In this document: piece by piece, positions 1 through 9,302 of the stretch | Position numbering within the stretch: position 1 is the stretch's first letter | Layout of the letters: every line of letters starts with the position of its first letter | Assembly (NCBI GenBank): GCA_913061475.1 | Contig: CAJXUN010000042.1 | Span: forward strand, 1 to 39,631 | DNA: 39,631 bases | Reading direction: 5' to 3' | Source of the DNA: an uncultured Colwellia sp. | GTDB lineage: Bacteria; Pseudomonadota; Gammaproteobacteria; Enterobacterales; Alteromonadaceae | The notes under the pieces: model-generated | Told to the model about the DNA's origin: nothing | The model's input: only the letters and a program-made list of their open reading frames with translations | Database searches by the model: none | Program-made: the position numbers and the translations under genes

Positions 1-40
1 AGGATCCTTTAAAATTATTTACCAAAGAGAGATAATATTT

Positions 41-340
41 ATGAAAAAACTTACTTTAGCTGTTGCCGCTACTGTTATGATGGCTTCACCTGTATTCGCT
101 GGCGACGCAGCTGCCGGTAAAGCAAAAACTGCTATGTGTGCAGCGTGTCACGGTGCTGCTGGTATTTCTGCGGTTCCTATGTATCCGAACCTTGCTGGTC
201 AAAAAGAAGCTTACTTAGCAAAACAATTAAAAGATTTTAAATCGGGTAACCGTAAAGATCCAGTAATGGCGCCAATGGCTATGGCATTATCTGATGAAGA
301 TGTTGCTAACATTGCTGCTTACTACGCAAGTCTTAAGTAA
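41..340 (+). CDS. Small periplasmic class I cytochrome c (c553/c5-like)
   Basis: This 99-residue protein has a signal peptide (KK at the N-terminus, a hydrophobic stretch, then SPVFA with cleavage after about residue 20). A single haem c attachment motif, CAACH, lies at residues 33-37. Met76 or Met79, in the segment [13 protein letters not shown], is the likely sixth haem ligand, and the C-terminal helix ends in AAYYASLK, as usual in c553/c4/c5 single-haem domains. It is probably a soluble electron shuttle between periplasmic or membrane redox partners; the partner cannot be told from the sequence. The ATG follows a purine-rich AGAGAGA ribosome site. A strong terminator lies about 70 bases after the stop, so the gene is likely expressed at a high level on its own or as the last gene of a unit. 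The family call is firm; the physiological role is not known. Confidence 0.9.
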   Translation: MKKLTLAVAATVMMASPVFAGDAAAGKAKTAMCAACHGAAGISAVPMYPNLAGQKEAYLAKQLKDFKSGNRKDPVMAPMAMALSDEDVANIAAYYASLK

Positions 341-413
341 CACTAAATTGTTCAGAGTACAGCGGCACGTTCCCACAGCTATGTGGTAGTGATATCTCGT
401 ACTTTCTGCATAT

Positions 414-440
414 AAAAAAGCGCTTTTAAGCGCTTTTTTT
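414..440. terminator. Rho-independent terminator, bidirectional
   Basis: A stem of AAAAAAGCGC (414-423) pairs with GCGCTTTTTT (430-439) and is followed by a T run on the plus strand. The run of A before the stem makes it work in the other direction as well. It ends the cytochrome transcript (plus) and could also stop transcription leaving recQ (minus). Confidence 0.85.
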
Positions 441-613
441 GTTTTTAATCACTTGGGTTTATCTCTGTAATTAGCAATAACCCTCTGGCTTACCTTGAAA
501 AATCGTCACTCTTTGTGCGTAACAGCTCATTGAGCAACCAAACATTAAACGGAACACATCGATGACTAACTTTGGCAAGTGCACACTGCTATCAGGTGAA
601 AAATCAACAGTCC

Positions 614-2413
614 CTAGTCTTGATGCTGCTTAATCAAAGATAAAAACGGCTCTCCATAACGAGCAAGCTTAGTATCACCGATACCACTGATATTTAACAT
701 TTGTCTTGATGTTAACGGTTTTACCCGGGCAAGTTCTGCTAAAGTTGCGTCATTAAAGACAATAAATGGTGCTATATCTTCAAGCCTAGCAATTTCTTTA
801 CGTAGTGATCTCAGTTTAGAAAATAATGCTCTATCATAAACTTTCTCACGCTTATTACGTTGCCAGTAGCTCGCTTTTTGTAAGCGAGGCGCCGCCAACA
901 TCAACGGTTCCTGACCCTTTAAAACTCCGCCAGCTGCCTGTGTTAGGCATAAGTTAGACTGGGCAGCGATATCTTGCTGTAAATAACCTAAATGGATCAG
1001 TTGCCGAACAATCGAAAACCAATACCCTGGCGTTTTATCTTTACCAATGCCAAATGTTGAGACTTTATCATGACCAAGTTGGATAATTTTTTCGTTCAGT
1101 TCGGCTCGTAATATTGCAACGACATGCTCTACATCACCATTTTCTTGAATGCGATAAACACACGACAAGACTTTTTGCGCTGCTTGAGTCGCATCAAATT
1201 GACTGGGTGGATCCAAGCAAATATCACAGTTACCACAACCTTGCTTGGTAAATTCTGCAAAGTAATTTAGCACTACTCTGCGTCGGCAGGTTTGTGCATC
1301 AACAAATCCTCTCATCGCCTGAAAACGTTGTAATTCAACATTTACTCTTTGCTCATTTTCTCCTTCGGCAATACGCTTACTAATCCGTTCTACGTCTTTT
1401 TCATCATAAAGAAAAAGTGCCTCTGCAGGTAAACCATCACGTCCGGCTCGTCCTATTTCTTGATAATATGACTCTAATGTTCTGGGTGGCTCATAATGGA
1501 TGACAAAGCGCACATTAGATTTATTAATACCAAGCCCAAAAGCAACGGTTGCAACGACAATTTGTATGTCATCCTTGGCAAATTTATCTTGAATAATATT
1601 GCGAATTTCAGACTCTAATCCCGCGTGATAAGCGGAACAATTTATGCCAGCTTCCGCTAAACGTTTAGCTAATTTTTCTACCTGCCAGCGACTATTACAA
1701 TAGATAATGCCACATTCATCCTTGCGTTTTTTAATATAACCAATAGCCTGCTGCTCTCCTTGATACTTCTCTGCTAAGGTAAAACGAATATTGGGCCGAT
1801 CAAAGCTATCAAGGTGAATATAAGGGTCATGTAACGCTAACTGCTGCAATATATCACGGCGTGTTGTGACATCTGCCGTTGCTGTTAGCGCCATAACAGG
1901 TACGTGTGGGAAGTTTTGCTTAAGCATATGTAATTGAGTATATGCTGGGCGAAAGTCATGCCCCCATTGCGATATACAGTGTGCTTCATCAATGGCAAAA
2001 AGGCTGACATTAAGTTGCGATAAACCCTGAATAAAATAATAATTTTTCAAACGCTCAGGCGCAACATAAAGTAACTTTATCTCGCCTTGACCTAAGCGAC
2101 GAAAAATTTCATTAATAGTTTCAGCATCTAGTGATGAATTAACATAAGCGGCTGAAATACCTTCCCTTACTAAACCATCAACCTGATCTTTCATTAAGGC
2201 AATCAAAGGAGAAACGACAATTGTCACGCCAGGCATTAAGGTTGCAGGCAACTGATAGCACATTGATTTTCCGCCACCTGTGGGCATCAGTACTAAACTA
2301 TCTCTGCCTTGAAGTGCATGATTAATAATTTCTTCTTGGCCGGGACGAAACGCCTGATAACCAAAGTGGTGTTTAAGTGCTTCAGCTAATTTAGTCGGGG
2401 AAATGGCTTGCAA
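614..2413 (-). CDS. recQ: ATP-dependent DNA helicase RecQ
   Basis: This is a 3'-5' superfamily 2 DNA helicase of RecF-pathway recombination and replication-fork repair. Of 599 residues, the helicase core shows Walker A PTGGGKS (44-50), the DEAH box (142-145), TATA (177-180) and the motif VI region [10 protein letters not shown] (318-327). A RecQ-C-terminal zinc site follows with Cys376, Cys393, Cys396 and Cys399, then a winged-helix region, and an HRDC domain covers about residues 525-599. Length and domain order match E. coli RecQ (about 609 residues). No in-frame ATG exists near the expected N-terminus; the best start is TTG at 2413, preceded by a weak GAAGA site. It is divergent from yigI, with about 127 bases between the two starts. 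No LexA-like box was seen. Confidence 0.96.
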   Translation of the reverse strand: MQAISPTKLAEALKHHFGYQAFRPGQEEIINHALQGRDSLVLMPTGGGKSMCYQLPATLMPGVTIVVSPLIALMKDQVDGLVREGISAAYVNSSLDAETINEIFRRLGQGEIKLLYVAPERLKNYYFIQGLSQLNVSLFAIDEAHCISQWGHDFRPAYTQLHMLKQNFPHVPVMALTATADVTTRRDILQQLALHDPYIHLDSFDRPNIRFTLAEKYQGEQQAIGYIKKRKDECGIIYCNSRWQVEKLAKRLAEAGINCSAYHAGLESEIRNIIQDKFAKDDIQIVVATVAFGLGINKSNVRFVIHYEPPRTLESYYQEIGRAGRDGLPAEALFLYDEKDVERISKRIAEGENEQRVNVELQRFQAMRGFVDAQTCRRRVVLNYFAEFTKQGCGNCDICLDPPSQFDATQAAQKVLSCVYRIQENGDVEHVVAILRAELNEKIIQLGHDKVSTFGIGKDKTPGYWFSIVRQLIHLGYLQQDIAAQSNLCLTQAAGGVLKGQEPLMLAAPRLQKASYWQRNKREKVYDRALFSKLRSLRKEIARLEDIAPFIVFNDATLAELARVKPLTSRQMLNISGIGDTKLARYGEPFLSLIKQHQD

Positions 2414-2540
2414 CAGACAATCTTCGTTGGATGAAATCAGCAGGCATTTTAGCGCAGTAACAGCTTTGTGCAGAGAATTATTTTCAATATCAGGGGAATT
2501 ATTGTTATTCTTTTATCTCATCGGACCAAAAGGAAAGCTT

Positions 2541-2996
2541 ATGACACGCGAAGAGTCATTTATGCAGATCGCACAATATTGGAATCAAGCGATGCCATTT
2601 AACAAACTATTGGGCTTAGAAATTACGCAATTTAATAGCCAAGAATCAGCGGTGAGCATTGCTTGGCACGACAAGCTTATAGGTAATCCGGAACAGAAAA
2701 TACTCCACGGTGGAGTTACGGCAGCTGCCCTTGATCTTGCTGGTGGCGTGGTTGCTGCGGCTAATATTCTCACTCAACTCCCTGATTTATCACCCGATAT
2801 AATTGCACAAAGTTTGGGCCGTTTAAGCACTATTGATTTACGTACCGATTTTTTAAGACCTGGACGTGGGGAAAAATTCGTCGCAACAGCTAAAATTATC
2901 CGCAGCGGTAACAAAGTAGCAGTCGCTAGAATGGAAATGCATAACGAAAAAGGTGATCATATTGCTTTTGGTACCGGTACTTATATGGTTGGATAA
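2541..2996 (+). CDS. yigI: Hotdog-fold acyl-CoA thioesterase, YigI/PaaI type
   Basis: This 151-residue single-domain hotdog thioesterase carries the family motif HGGVTAAALDLAGG (His56-Gly58, with Asp65 as the likely catalytic acid). The neighbourhood (recQ and rarD on either side) matches the rarD-yigI-pldA-recQ region of E. coli, where YigI is a medium/long-chain acyl-CoA thioesterase. pldA is not present here. The frame is open back to 2403, inside recQ, but the ATG at 2541 is preferred: it has a good AAGGAAAG ribosome site six bases upstream and gives the family's normal length. The extra N-terminal residues of the longer frame resemble no known extension. Substrate preference is inferred from the family only. 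Confidence 0.82.
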   Translation: MTREESFMQIAQYWNQAMPFNKLLGLEITQFNSQESAVSIAWHDKLIGNPEQKILHGGVTAAALDLAGGVVAAANILTQLPDLSPDIIAQSLGRLSTIDLRTDFLRPGRGEKFVATAKIIRSGNKVAVARMEMHNEKGDHIAFGTGTYMVG

Positions 2997-3092
2997 AATC
3001 AAGCCTATTATTCTTAATATCTAAATGGGTTGTTGCAATAATTAATGTTATTATCGTGCTCTCTACGCCACCTTAATGATCAAGTTTTCTCC

Positions 3093-4004
3093 ATGTCAAC
3101 AGCTCAAAAAACAGCCCTGCGCGGCGGTATTATCAGCGCTATTAGTGCCTATGCAATGTGGGGCGTTGCGCCACTGTATTTTAAACTCATCGACCATATT
3201 AATGCTGACGAAATACTTGTACACCGCGTTGTTTGGTCAACGGTATTGTTAATGTTAGTGGTACTGCTCACCAAGCGGTGGCGTTATTTTGTTGAGACCA
3301 TTACCCAGCCAAAAGTCGTATTACGGCTAACCATTTCTGCAACCTTTTTAGCGGTAAATTGGTTTATGTTCATTTGGGCGGTAAACAATGATCATCTACT
3401 GGATGCTAGTTTAGGCTATTATATTAACCCACTTTTTAGTGTTGCCTTAGGGGTCATATTTTTAGGCGAGCGCTTGCGTCCGTGGCAGATATTTGCTGTC
3501 GGGTTAGCATTTATTGGCGTCATCATTCAGCTTTTTATGCTTGGATCGCTACCCATGGTGTCATTGGCATTAGCCGCCACTTTCGGCATTTACGGCTTGT
3601 TACGTAAACAAATGCCTTTAGACTCATTTGTTGGCTTACTGATAGAGTCACTTATGATGCTACCCATTGCCTTGATTTATTGGCTAGTATTTTTAAAAAC
3701 TAGCACATCTAATATGCTAGACAACGAGTTATCGTTAAATATACTGTTAATTTGTGCCGGCATCGTGACAACGGCGCCTTTACTGTGCTTTACCGCTGCA
3801 ACAAAACGTATGACATTGTCGGCGCTGGGTTTCTTTCAATATATTGGCCCAAGCATCATGTTTATCCTTGCGACTTTTTATTATCAAGAGCCATTATATT
3901 TTGCAAAATTGATTACTTTTGGCTGTATTTGGACCGCATTAGCCATATTTAGTTTTGATTCAATAAAAGCCAGAAAGCGGGCTAAAAAGGTTATAGTAAC
4001 CTAA
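3093..4004 (+). CDS. rarD: EamA/DMT-family permease RarD
   Basis: This inner-membrane protein of 303 residues has about ten hydrophobic segments, as in the drug/metabolite transporter superfamily. RarD-type features are visible near the N-terminus (GIISAISAYAMWGVAPLYFKLI, then HRVVWS) and in the middle (NWFMFIWAVNNDHLLDASLGYYINPLF), which match the RarD family closely. The substrate is unknown; the name comes from chloramphenicol sensitivity work in other species. The frame is open from 3045, but the ATG at 3093 starts just before the conserved region and gives the usual length of about 300 residues. Neither start has a clear ribosome site. It follows yigI in the same direction with about 96 bases between, so the pair may be co-transcribed. 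Confidence 0.9.
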   Translation: MSTAQKTALRGGIISAISAYAMWGVAPLYFKLIDHINADEILVHRVVWSTVLLMLVVLLTKRWRYFVETITQPKVVLRLTISATFLAVNWFMFIWAVNNDHLLDASLGYYINPLFSVALGVIFLGERLRPWQIFAVGLAFIGVIIQLFMLGSLPMVSLALAATFGIYGLLRKQMPLDSFVGLLIESLMMLPIALIYWLVFLKTSTSNMLDNELSLNILLICAGIVTTAPLLCFTAATKRMTLSALGFFQYIGPSIMFILATFYYQEPLYFAKLITFGCIWTALAIFSFDSIKARKRAKKVIVT

Positions 4005-4091
4005 GCTCTGTTATCTACGTGATGTCTTTGCTATCAAAGCCAAATAGCGGTGTTCAGAGCTATATCAAGTAGTCTATATTTCGAAGGATAT

Positions 4092-4121
4092 TGTCTCCAT
4101 TAACTATGGAAAATGGAGACA
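4092..4121. repeat. Perfect 10-bp inverted repeat after rarD
   Basis: TGTCTCCATT (4092-4101) and AATGGAGACA (4112-4121) form a perfect stem with a 10-base loop. No T run follows on either strand, so it is not a standard intrinsic terminator. It lies in the gap of about 230 bases between the convergent genes rarD and the REC-REC-GGDEF regulator, where no other feature is seen. It could stabilise a 3' end or be a protein-binding site. Confidence 0.5.
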
Positions 4122-4237
4122 CTTGAGGCAGGTAATAAACAGTCTTTGCTTGGGATAAACTTTAATCACTCAGTAAGCTATTTTCTGCGCAACTATGCGC
4201 TCATTTATAAAGACCTGTTGACGTTACGTGAGGTGAA

Positions 4238-5500
4238 TTATGATTCTTCTAGCGCGCCAACAATACTGATCTGATTTCGACCATTTTCTTTCGCGTAATA
4301 TAATGCGCCATCCGCTAAACTCATTTGTTTTGCGAGTGTTTCATGGCTATTATAAATCATCCCCAAACTAACCGAAAAGTTAATCTGCTGTTGTTCAAAT
4401 GAAATTTGAGCAACTGAAATTGAACGACGAAAATCATCGAAGCGATTATATAGCTGATCTTCATCTAAGCCGGAAATTAACACCGCAAACTCTTCACCAC
4501 CAAGTCTCGAAATCAAGCCATTACCAAAATGTTTACGCAAATACAGCGAAAATACTTTTAGCATGTGATCACCGGCGTCATGACCATAATTATCATTAAC
4601 TTTCTTAAAATAATCTATATCTAATATGGCAAGTGCGTAAGGAGTTTTTTCATTGATATTTTCGGCAACAGCTATTTCTGCATCGCGAATAAAAGCACGT
4701 CGATTGGGTAAATCAGTTAAATAATCAGTATTCGCGGCTTTTTGAATTTGTTCAATATTACTTAAGTTTTCAATATTCTGGGTGATTCGACAATAAAATT
4801 CTTCTGGGCAGAAAGGTTTTCTTAAAAAGTCGTCAGCGCCATTTTTAATAAAGCGTGCTGAATGCACACCGTTATTAGCTCCTGAAATGCCAATAATAGT
4901 CAATTGGTCACGGCTATATGTCTTACGAATTTCGTTAGTTAATTCAATGCCATCCATCACTGGCATTTCAAGATCGGTAATCACCATTTTTATATCACTG
5001 TGCTGCTGTAATACCTCTAAAGCCAATTGACCATTTTCAGCGACATAGACATTAAAATTACGACGTTTTAGTAGTTCAACCACATGATTTCTTGCTGACA
5101 AGGAGTCGTCAACAACCAAAACTCCCGTACCTTGGTTGCTCTGTTGTCCATGTAAAATACGTTTTAGATATAAAAATGCTTGGCTATTTTCTTTCGGAAT
5201 ATAGTCAATTACTGGCTGGGATAATATTTTTTGTCGTGTGGTTTCATCCATTTTTCCCGTCATCACTATGCTCGGAATACCATGAGATAAAACACAGCTA
5301 ATGGCTTCGCCATCATTGGCATCGGGTAGAGCGTAATCAATTGTCGCAGCAAAAAATTTATTTTCTCCGCCTTGCAACAAAGCCTCAACTTCCGCCAAAC
5401 TCGTTGCAACTGTTACCTGGTAGTTCAGTGCCTCACCAATTTGTTTAATTACACGCGCTATTGGGCGGCTATCTTCAACAACAAGCAATTTTTTTGACAT
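4238..5500 (-). CDS. Response regulator with two receiver domains and a GGDEF diguanylate cyclase
   Basis: Domain order in 420 residues: a first receiver domain (about 3-115; acidic pair Glu9/Asp10, phospho-acceptor Asp55, Lys103); a second receiver domain (about 125-243; Asp131/Asp132, phospho-acceptor Asp176 in TDLEMPVMDG, Lys228); and a GGDEF domain (about 255-415) with signature RLGGEEF (GGEEF at 334-338), so it is likely an active c-di-GMP synthase. The RxxD inhibitory site expected five residues before GGEEF is absent (sequence there is FGNG), so product inhibition through the I-site is unlikely. The architecture resembles PleD. No histidine kinase is encoded next to it. The ATG at 5500 has an AGGA site eight bases upstream. 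It lies 27 bases downstream of uvrD on the same strand. Confidence 0.93.
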   Translation of the reverse strand: MSKKLLVVEDSRPIARVIKQIGEALNYQVTVATSLAEVEALLQGGENKFFAATIDYALPDANDGEAISCVLSHGIPSIVMTGKMDETTRQKILSQPVIDYIPKENSQAFLYLKRILHGQQSNQGTGVLVVDDSLSARNHVVELLKRRNFNVYVAENGQLALEVLQQHSDIKMVITDLEMPVMDGIELTNEIRKTYSRDQLTIIGISGANNGVHSARFIKNGADDFLRKPFCPEEFYCRITQNIENLSNIEQIQKAANTDYLTDLPNRRAFIRDAEIAVAENINEKTPYALAILDIDYFKKVNDNYGHDAGDHMLKVFSLYLRKHFGNGLISRLGGEEFAVLISGLDEDQLYNRFDDFRRSISVAQISFEQQQINFSVSLGMIYNSHETLAKQMSLADGALYYAKENGRNQISIVGALEES

Positions 5501-5527
5501 GAAAGTATCCTATTTTTCGATAAATCG

Positions 5528-7702
5528 TTACAGTGTTTCTAAATTAGCATAGGCAACAACTAGCCACTTACAACCAACATCGGCAAAATTAACTTGAATA
5601 CGGCTTTGTGGACCACTACCTTCATAGTTTAAAACAACGCCATCACCAAACTTTTTGTGCCGTACATTTTGACCTAATTTAAAGCCTGAATTGCCAAAGG
5701 TTTCTAAGGTCAAAGTTGAAGAAAAGCGACCTTTTGTTTTTGGTCTACTAACCTGACTTTGCATACGAATTTCTTCAACACATTCATCAGGCAATTCCCT
5801 TAAAAATCGGCTAGCCTTATGGTGTTTTTCTTGTCCATACAAACGACGACTTTCAGCATGACATAAGTATAGCTTTTGCATAGCGCGAGTCATACCAACA
5901 TAACATAGACGACGCTCTTCCTCTAGCCGGCTGATATCTTCAACCGATTGCTGCGAAGGAAACATTCCCTCCTCTAAACCAGCAATAAATACCAACGGAA
6001 ATTCAAGACCTTTAGCCGAATGCATAGTCATTAACTGCACGGCTGTTTCGTAATCGTCAGCCTGTGACTCACCAGATTCTAGCGCTGCATGGGTTAAAAA
6101 TGCGGTCAGTTCACTTTGTTCTTCTTCAAGTTCAGGGTCAACTTCAAAGGTTTGACAGGCGGTTACGAGCTCATTTAAGTTTTCAATACGGGCTTCGGCA
6201 CGCTCGCCTTTTTCCGCTTGATACATAGCTTTCAAGCCTGAATGTTGAATAACATAGTTTGCTTGTTGATCCAGATTCAGGTTGTTTGAGTCATCTTCGA
6301 GTTGATCAATGGTATGAATAAATTGTTGAATAACTTTCGCACTACGACCTTTAAGTTCTTCATTTTTCGTCATATGTTGGCATGCTTGCCACAAAGTGCA
6401 CTCTAAGCTTCTAGCGGCATCACGTACTAAACTGAGTGTTTGATTACCAATACCACGTGCTGGCGTATTAATAATACGCTCAAATGCCGCATCATCGTCA
6501 CGATTGTTTAATAGACGCAAATAAGCCAGGGCATCTTTGATTTCTTGACGTTCAAAGAATCGTAAACCACCATAAATGCGATAAGGCAGTTTCGCTTGAA
6601 TAAGCGCTTCTTCCATTAAACGTGATTGTGCGTTACTACGATATAGAATGGCAACATCATCGAGTGAACCATCCTTTTTTTGCCAGTCAGCAATGCGGCT
6701 GGCAATAAAGCGAGCCTCATCTATTTCATTAAACGCAGTATATATAGAGATTTTTTCGCCTGCATCGTCTTCGGTCCATAAATCTTTGCCTAAACGGTTA
6801 TTATTATTACCAATAAGCTGATTCGCGGCATTTAGAATGTTAGCCGTAGAGCGATAGTTTTGCTCAAGCTTGATGGTTTTTGCCGCGTCAAAGTCTTGCA
6901 AAAAGCGTTGGATATTTTCAATTTTTGCACCACGCCAGCCATAGATTGATTGGTCATCATCACCAACAATCATCACATTACCGCTTTTTTTACCGAGTAA
7001 ATTTAACCAGGCATACTGAATAGCGTTGGTATCTTGAAACTCATCCACTAAAACATGCGAAAAGCGCTGTTGATAGTGCTGCAATAATTCAGGGTTATTT
7101 AACCAAAGCTCATGAGCTCGAAGCAATAACTCCGCAAAATCAACTAAACCCGCTCGGTCACAGGTATCTTGATATACCCGATAAACTTTAACAAAGGTTT
7201 CTTCGGTGATATCGAATTGGGTATCGATATGTTGCGGACGTAATCCTTCATCTTTCTTACCATTGATGTACCAAAGGAATTGTTTCGCTGGCCAGCGTTT
7301 CTCATCAAGTTCGAGCGAGCGAACAATACGCTTAACCATACGAAGTTGATCATCTGAATCAAGTACCTGAAAGCTTTGTGGTAATTTTGCTTCTTGAAAG
7401 TGCATACGCAGTAAACGATGCGCCAAGCCATGAAAAGTACCAACCCACATGCCATGCACATTACCATCAACCGTTTGCTCAACCCGCGCGCGCATTTCTG
7501 CTGCCGCCTTATTGGTAAAGGTTACCGCTAAAATACTGTGTGGAGATGCATGCTCAACTTTCATTAACCAAGCAATTCGCTGTACTAAAACCCTTGTTTT
7601 ACCACTGCCCGCGCCGGCAAGCACCAACATATTTTGTAGTGGCGCAGCAACAACATCTCGTTGTTTATCGTTCAACGAATCAAGTAATTCAGAAACATCC
7701 AT
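5528..7702 (-). CDS. uvrD: DNA helicase II UvrD
   Basis: This superfamily 1A 3'-5' helicase acts in nucleotide excision repair and methyl-directed mismatch repair. Its 724 residues are the typical length. Motifs seen: Walker A AGAGSGKT (29-36), TFTNKAA (61-67), DEFQD (220-224), GDDDQSIYGWRGA (248-259), QNYRS, and late motifs LMTMHSAKGLEFP and EEERRLCYVGMTRA. The C-terminus (after about residue 670) is a basic, Tudor-like tail with GQNVRHKKFGDG, typical of UvrD/PcrA and used for RNA polymerase contact. The ATG start matches family N-termini; no strong ribosome site is visible. It lies downstream of yigB with a 143-base gap, the same gene pair as in E. coli (yigB-uvrD). I saw no LexA-type box in that gap. 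Confidence 0.97.
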   Translation of the reverse strand: MDVSELLDSLNDKQRDVVAAPLQNMLVLAGAGSGKTRVLVQRIAWLMKVEHASPHSILAVTFTNKAAAEMRARVEQTVDGNVHGMWVGTFHGLAHRLLRMHFQEAKLPQSFQVLDSDDQLRMVKRIVRSLELDEKRWPAKQFLWYINGKKDEGLRPQHIDTQFDITEETFVKVYRVYQDTCDRAGLVDFAELLLRAHELWLNNPELLQHYQQRFSHVLVDEFQDTNAIQYAWLNLLGKKSGNVMIVGDDDQSIYGWRGAKIENIQRFLQDFDAAKTIKLEQNYRSTANILNAANQLIGNNNNRLGKDLWTEDDAGEKISIYTAFNEIDEARFIASRIADWQKKDGSLDDVAILYRSNAQSRLMEEALIQAKLPYRIYGGLRFFERQEIKDALAYLRLLNNRDDDAAFERIINTPARGIGNQTLSLVRDAARSLECTLWQACQHMTKNEELKGRSAKVIQQFIHTIDQLEDDSNNLNLDQQANYVIQHSGLKAMYQAEKGERAEARIENLNELVTACQTFEVDPELEEEQSELTAFLTHAALESGESQADDYETAVQLMTMHSAKGLEFPLVFIAGLEEGMFPSQQSVEDISRLEEERRLCYVGMTRAMQKLYLCHAESRRLYGQEKHHKASRFLRELPDECVEEIRMQSQVSRPKTKGRFSSTLTLETFGNSGFKLGQNVRHKKFGDGVVLNYEGSGPQSRIQVNFADVGCKWLVVAYANLETL

Positions 7703-7845
7703 AGAAAAGCAAATTCATAACAGAAATATGTTGATAGCATAGCAAATTCAGCACTATTTTGATAACGCTATCCTGAATTATATCAAGCAGATATTCACTA
7801 TGTACTTATCATCTATGTTTCATTAAAAAAATAAAAAATAATAAT

Positions 7846-8580
7846 TTACGTCAATATATTCGTGAGTTGCTCTATATTTTCAAGTTCAAGGGTAGGTAAA
7901 AGTTTCAGGGGTTTACCCACTTGGTATTGATTTAACCAAGCAGATTGACAGCCAGCATCTATAGCACCATAAACATCATTGCTCCCGCAATCCCCGACGT
8001 GCAGTAGCTGAACAGGGGTAATTTGCAGTGCTAGGCAGGTTTTATCAAACATATCGGGAGCTGGCTTTAAATTATGCTCAATGGAGGCATGAAAGTGATG
8101 ACTAAAGTAGGGTGCGATACCTATTCTATCGGTATCAACATTGCCATTAGTGATAGCAACTAACGGCCTTTTACTTTTAAGATAACTCAGAAAATCATGA
8201 GTATGTTGCGGCAAGGTAAAATTGCTACGTTGCTCGATAAAGTAGCACAGCGCCAGGTCAGCGAATGACTGAGCGTCTTTGCGGTTCATGCCAAGTGACA
8301 GCGCACCTAGGAAATAACTTTGTTGGCGTAATAAGCCAATATCATGTTTTAGCTCAGGCTTATCAGCAATAGCTTGTTGGCGAAACGGCGACCAAAAGCG
8401 AAAATCAAAACTACTCGAACTATCTACACCGCAATCAACAGCATAGTCACTGATAACATTATTGAAATAAGCGACCATTTTTTGCTCGGTCGCTAACATG
8501 ATAGGTTTATTACTATACAAGGTATCGTCTAAATCAAAACTGATGGCATGAAAAGGCTGTAGTCGACGATAAAATCTCAC
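7846..8580 (-). CDS. yigB: HAD-family phosphatase YigB (flavin-pathway type)
   Basis: This haloacid-dehalogenase-superfamily phosphatase has 244 residues. Motif I is FDLDDT (15-20, nucleophile Asp16 and general acid Asp18), motif II Thr144 in AITNGN, motif III Lys172 in HNLKPAPDMF, and motif IV VGDCGSNDV (195-203). In E. coli YigB dephosphorylates 5-amino-6-(5-phospho-D-ribitylamino)uracil in riboflavin synthesis and also acts on FMN; that is assumed here by homology and position. The start is GTG at 8580: the resulting N-terminus MRFYRRLQPF resembles the E. coli MRFYRPLGR, supporting this codon, and AGG lies ten bases upstream. DUF484 ends only 11 bases upstream; the xerC gene usually found between them is missing. 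Confidence 0.9.
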   Translation of the reverse strand: MRFYRRLQPFHAISFDLDDTLYSNKPIMLATEQKMVAYFNNVISDYAVDCGVDSSSSFDFRFWSPFRQQAIADKPELKHDIGLLRQQSYFLGALSLGMNRKDAQSFADLALCYFIEQRSNFTLPQHTHDFLSYLKSKRPLVAITNGNVDTDRIGIAPYFSHHFHASIEHNLKPAPDMFDKTCLALQITPVQLLHVGDCGSNDVYGAIDAGCQSAWLNQYQVGKPLKLLPTLELENIEQLTNILT

Positions 8581-8591
8581 AATATTAAAAC

Positions 8592-9302
8592 CTAATAAAG
8601 TTGCTGATGTAGCAGTTTCGCTACCAGCTTTTTAAACTGACCTAACAATAAGGTGTCCATACGTGGGTCAAAATGTTCTGCATCCTGACTACTGATGGCT
8701 AAAAACCCGATATCTTCTTGATGATGGCTCAATCGAACTAAAACCACTGAACCTGTGGTGGGTTCATTGAAAATCAATTCTTGTTCACTTTGCTGCAAAC
8801 GACCAAAATAATATTGCTCTTTCGATAATCTATTTTCAATTATTTCAGCACAATCACTGGTGATTAACGAGCTATGTTGAATGCTTGTCGGTTTAACCAA
8901 CCATAGCTTTAATGAATCTAATGACAATAACTGCGTCGTCGCCTGATGTAAGCAATCAAGCAGCTCTTCAGCAGCGGTACAATCGAGTAAACGTAAATAG
9001 AGGTCACTATATAATGCGAACAATTGTTCATTTTGGTTAGCAATCACCATTAACTGCGTGATTTCTTCTTCCAAATTGTGAATTTTTTGTCTTTGCTGTG
9101 ATAATTGTCGTTCAACTAAAGAAATCGCTCCTCGTTGATGGTCTGGTAGCCTTAAGCTCGTCACGAGGTCGGCTTGGCGATTAAAAAATTCAGGGTGTTC
9201 TTGTAGATAACTAACAATGAGTTCATCGGTTAGCTTTATGTCGTCAGCTGACATGAGGTTTTGATCACTTGATTGCATAGATTTATTTATATCTTGAGTC
9301 AT
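8592..9302 (-). CDS. DUF484 family protein (YigA-like)
   Basis: A 236-residue protein of the DUF484 family, found beside dapF and xerC in many gammaproteobacteria. Seen: an N-terminal helical part ([17 protein letters not shown]), then a coiled-coil stretch ([19 protein letters not shown]), then a GAF-like alpha/beta domain. Function is unknown; the GAF-like fold suggests a sensory or binding role (inference). The frame is open much further upstream, inside dapF, but the ATG at 9302 is chosen because it overlaps the dapF stop as ATGA and fits the family's normal N-terminus. Overlap with dapF implies translational coupling. yigB follows after 11 bases with no xerC between. Confidence 0.88.
   Translation of the reverse strand: MTQDINKSMQSSDQNLMSADDIKLTDELIVSYLQEHPEFFNRQADLVTSLRLPDHQRGAISLVERQLSQQRQKIHNLEEEITQLMVIANQNEQLFALYSDLYLRLLDCTAAEELLDCLHQATTQLLSLDSLKLWLVKPTSIQHSSLITSDCAEIIENRLSKEQYYFGRLQQSEQELIFNEPTTGSVVLVRLSHHQEDIGFLAISSQDAEHFDPRMDTLLLGQFKKLVAKLLHQQLY

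Noticed and set aside
341-440. Spot 42 (spf) RNA
   Set aside because: Only a short stretch resembles it; the conserved 5' region is not there and polA is not adjacent.
7703-7845. Possible LexA box upstream of uvrD
   Set aside because: I looked for a CTG-N10-CAG type site and found none; the AATTCAG/CTGAATT repeat at 7745-7779 has a 21-base spacer and does not fit.
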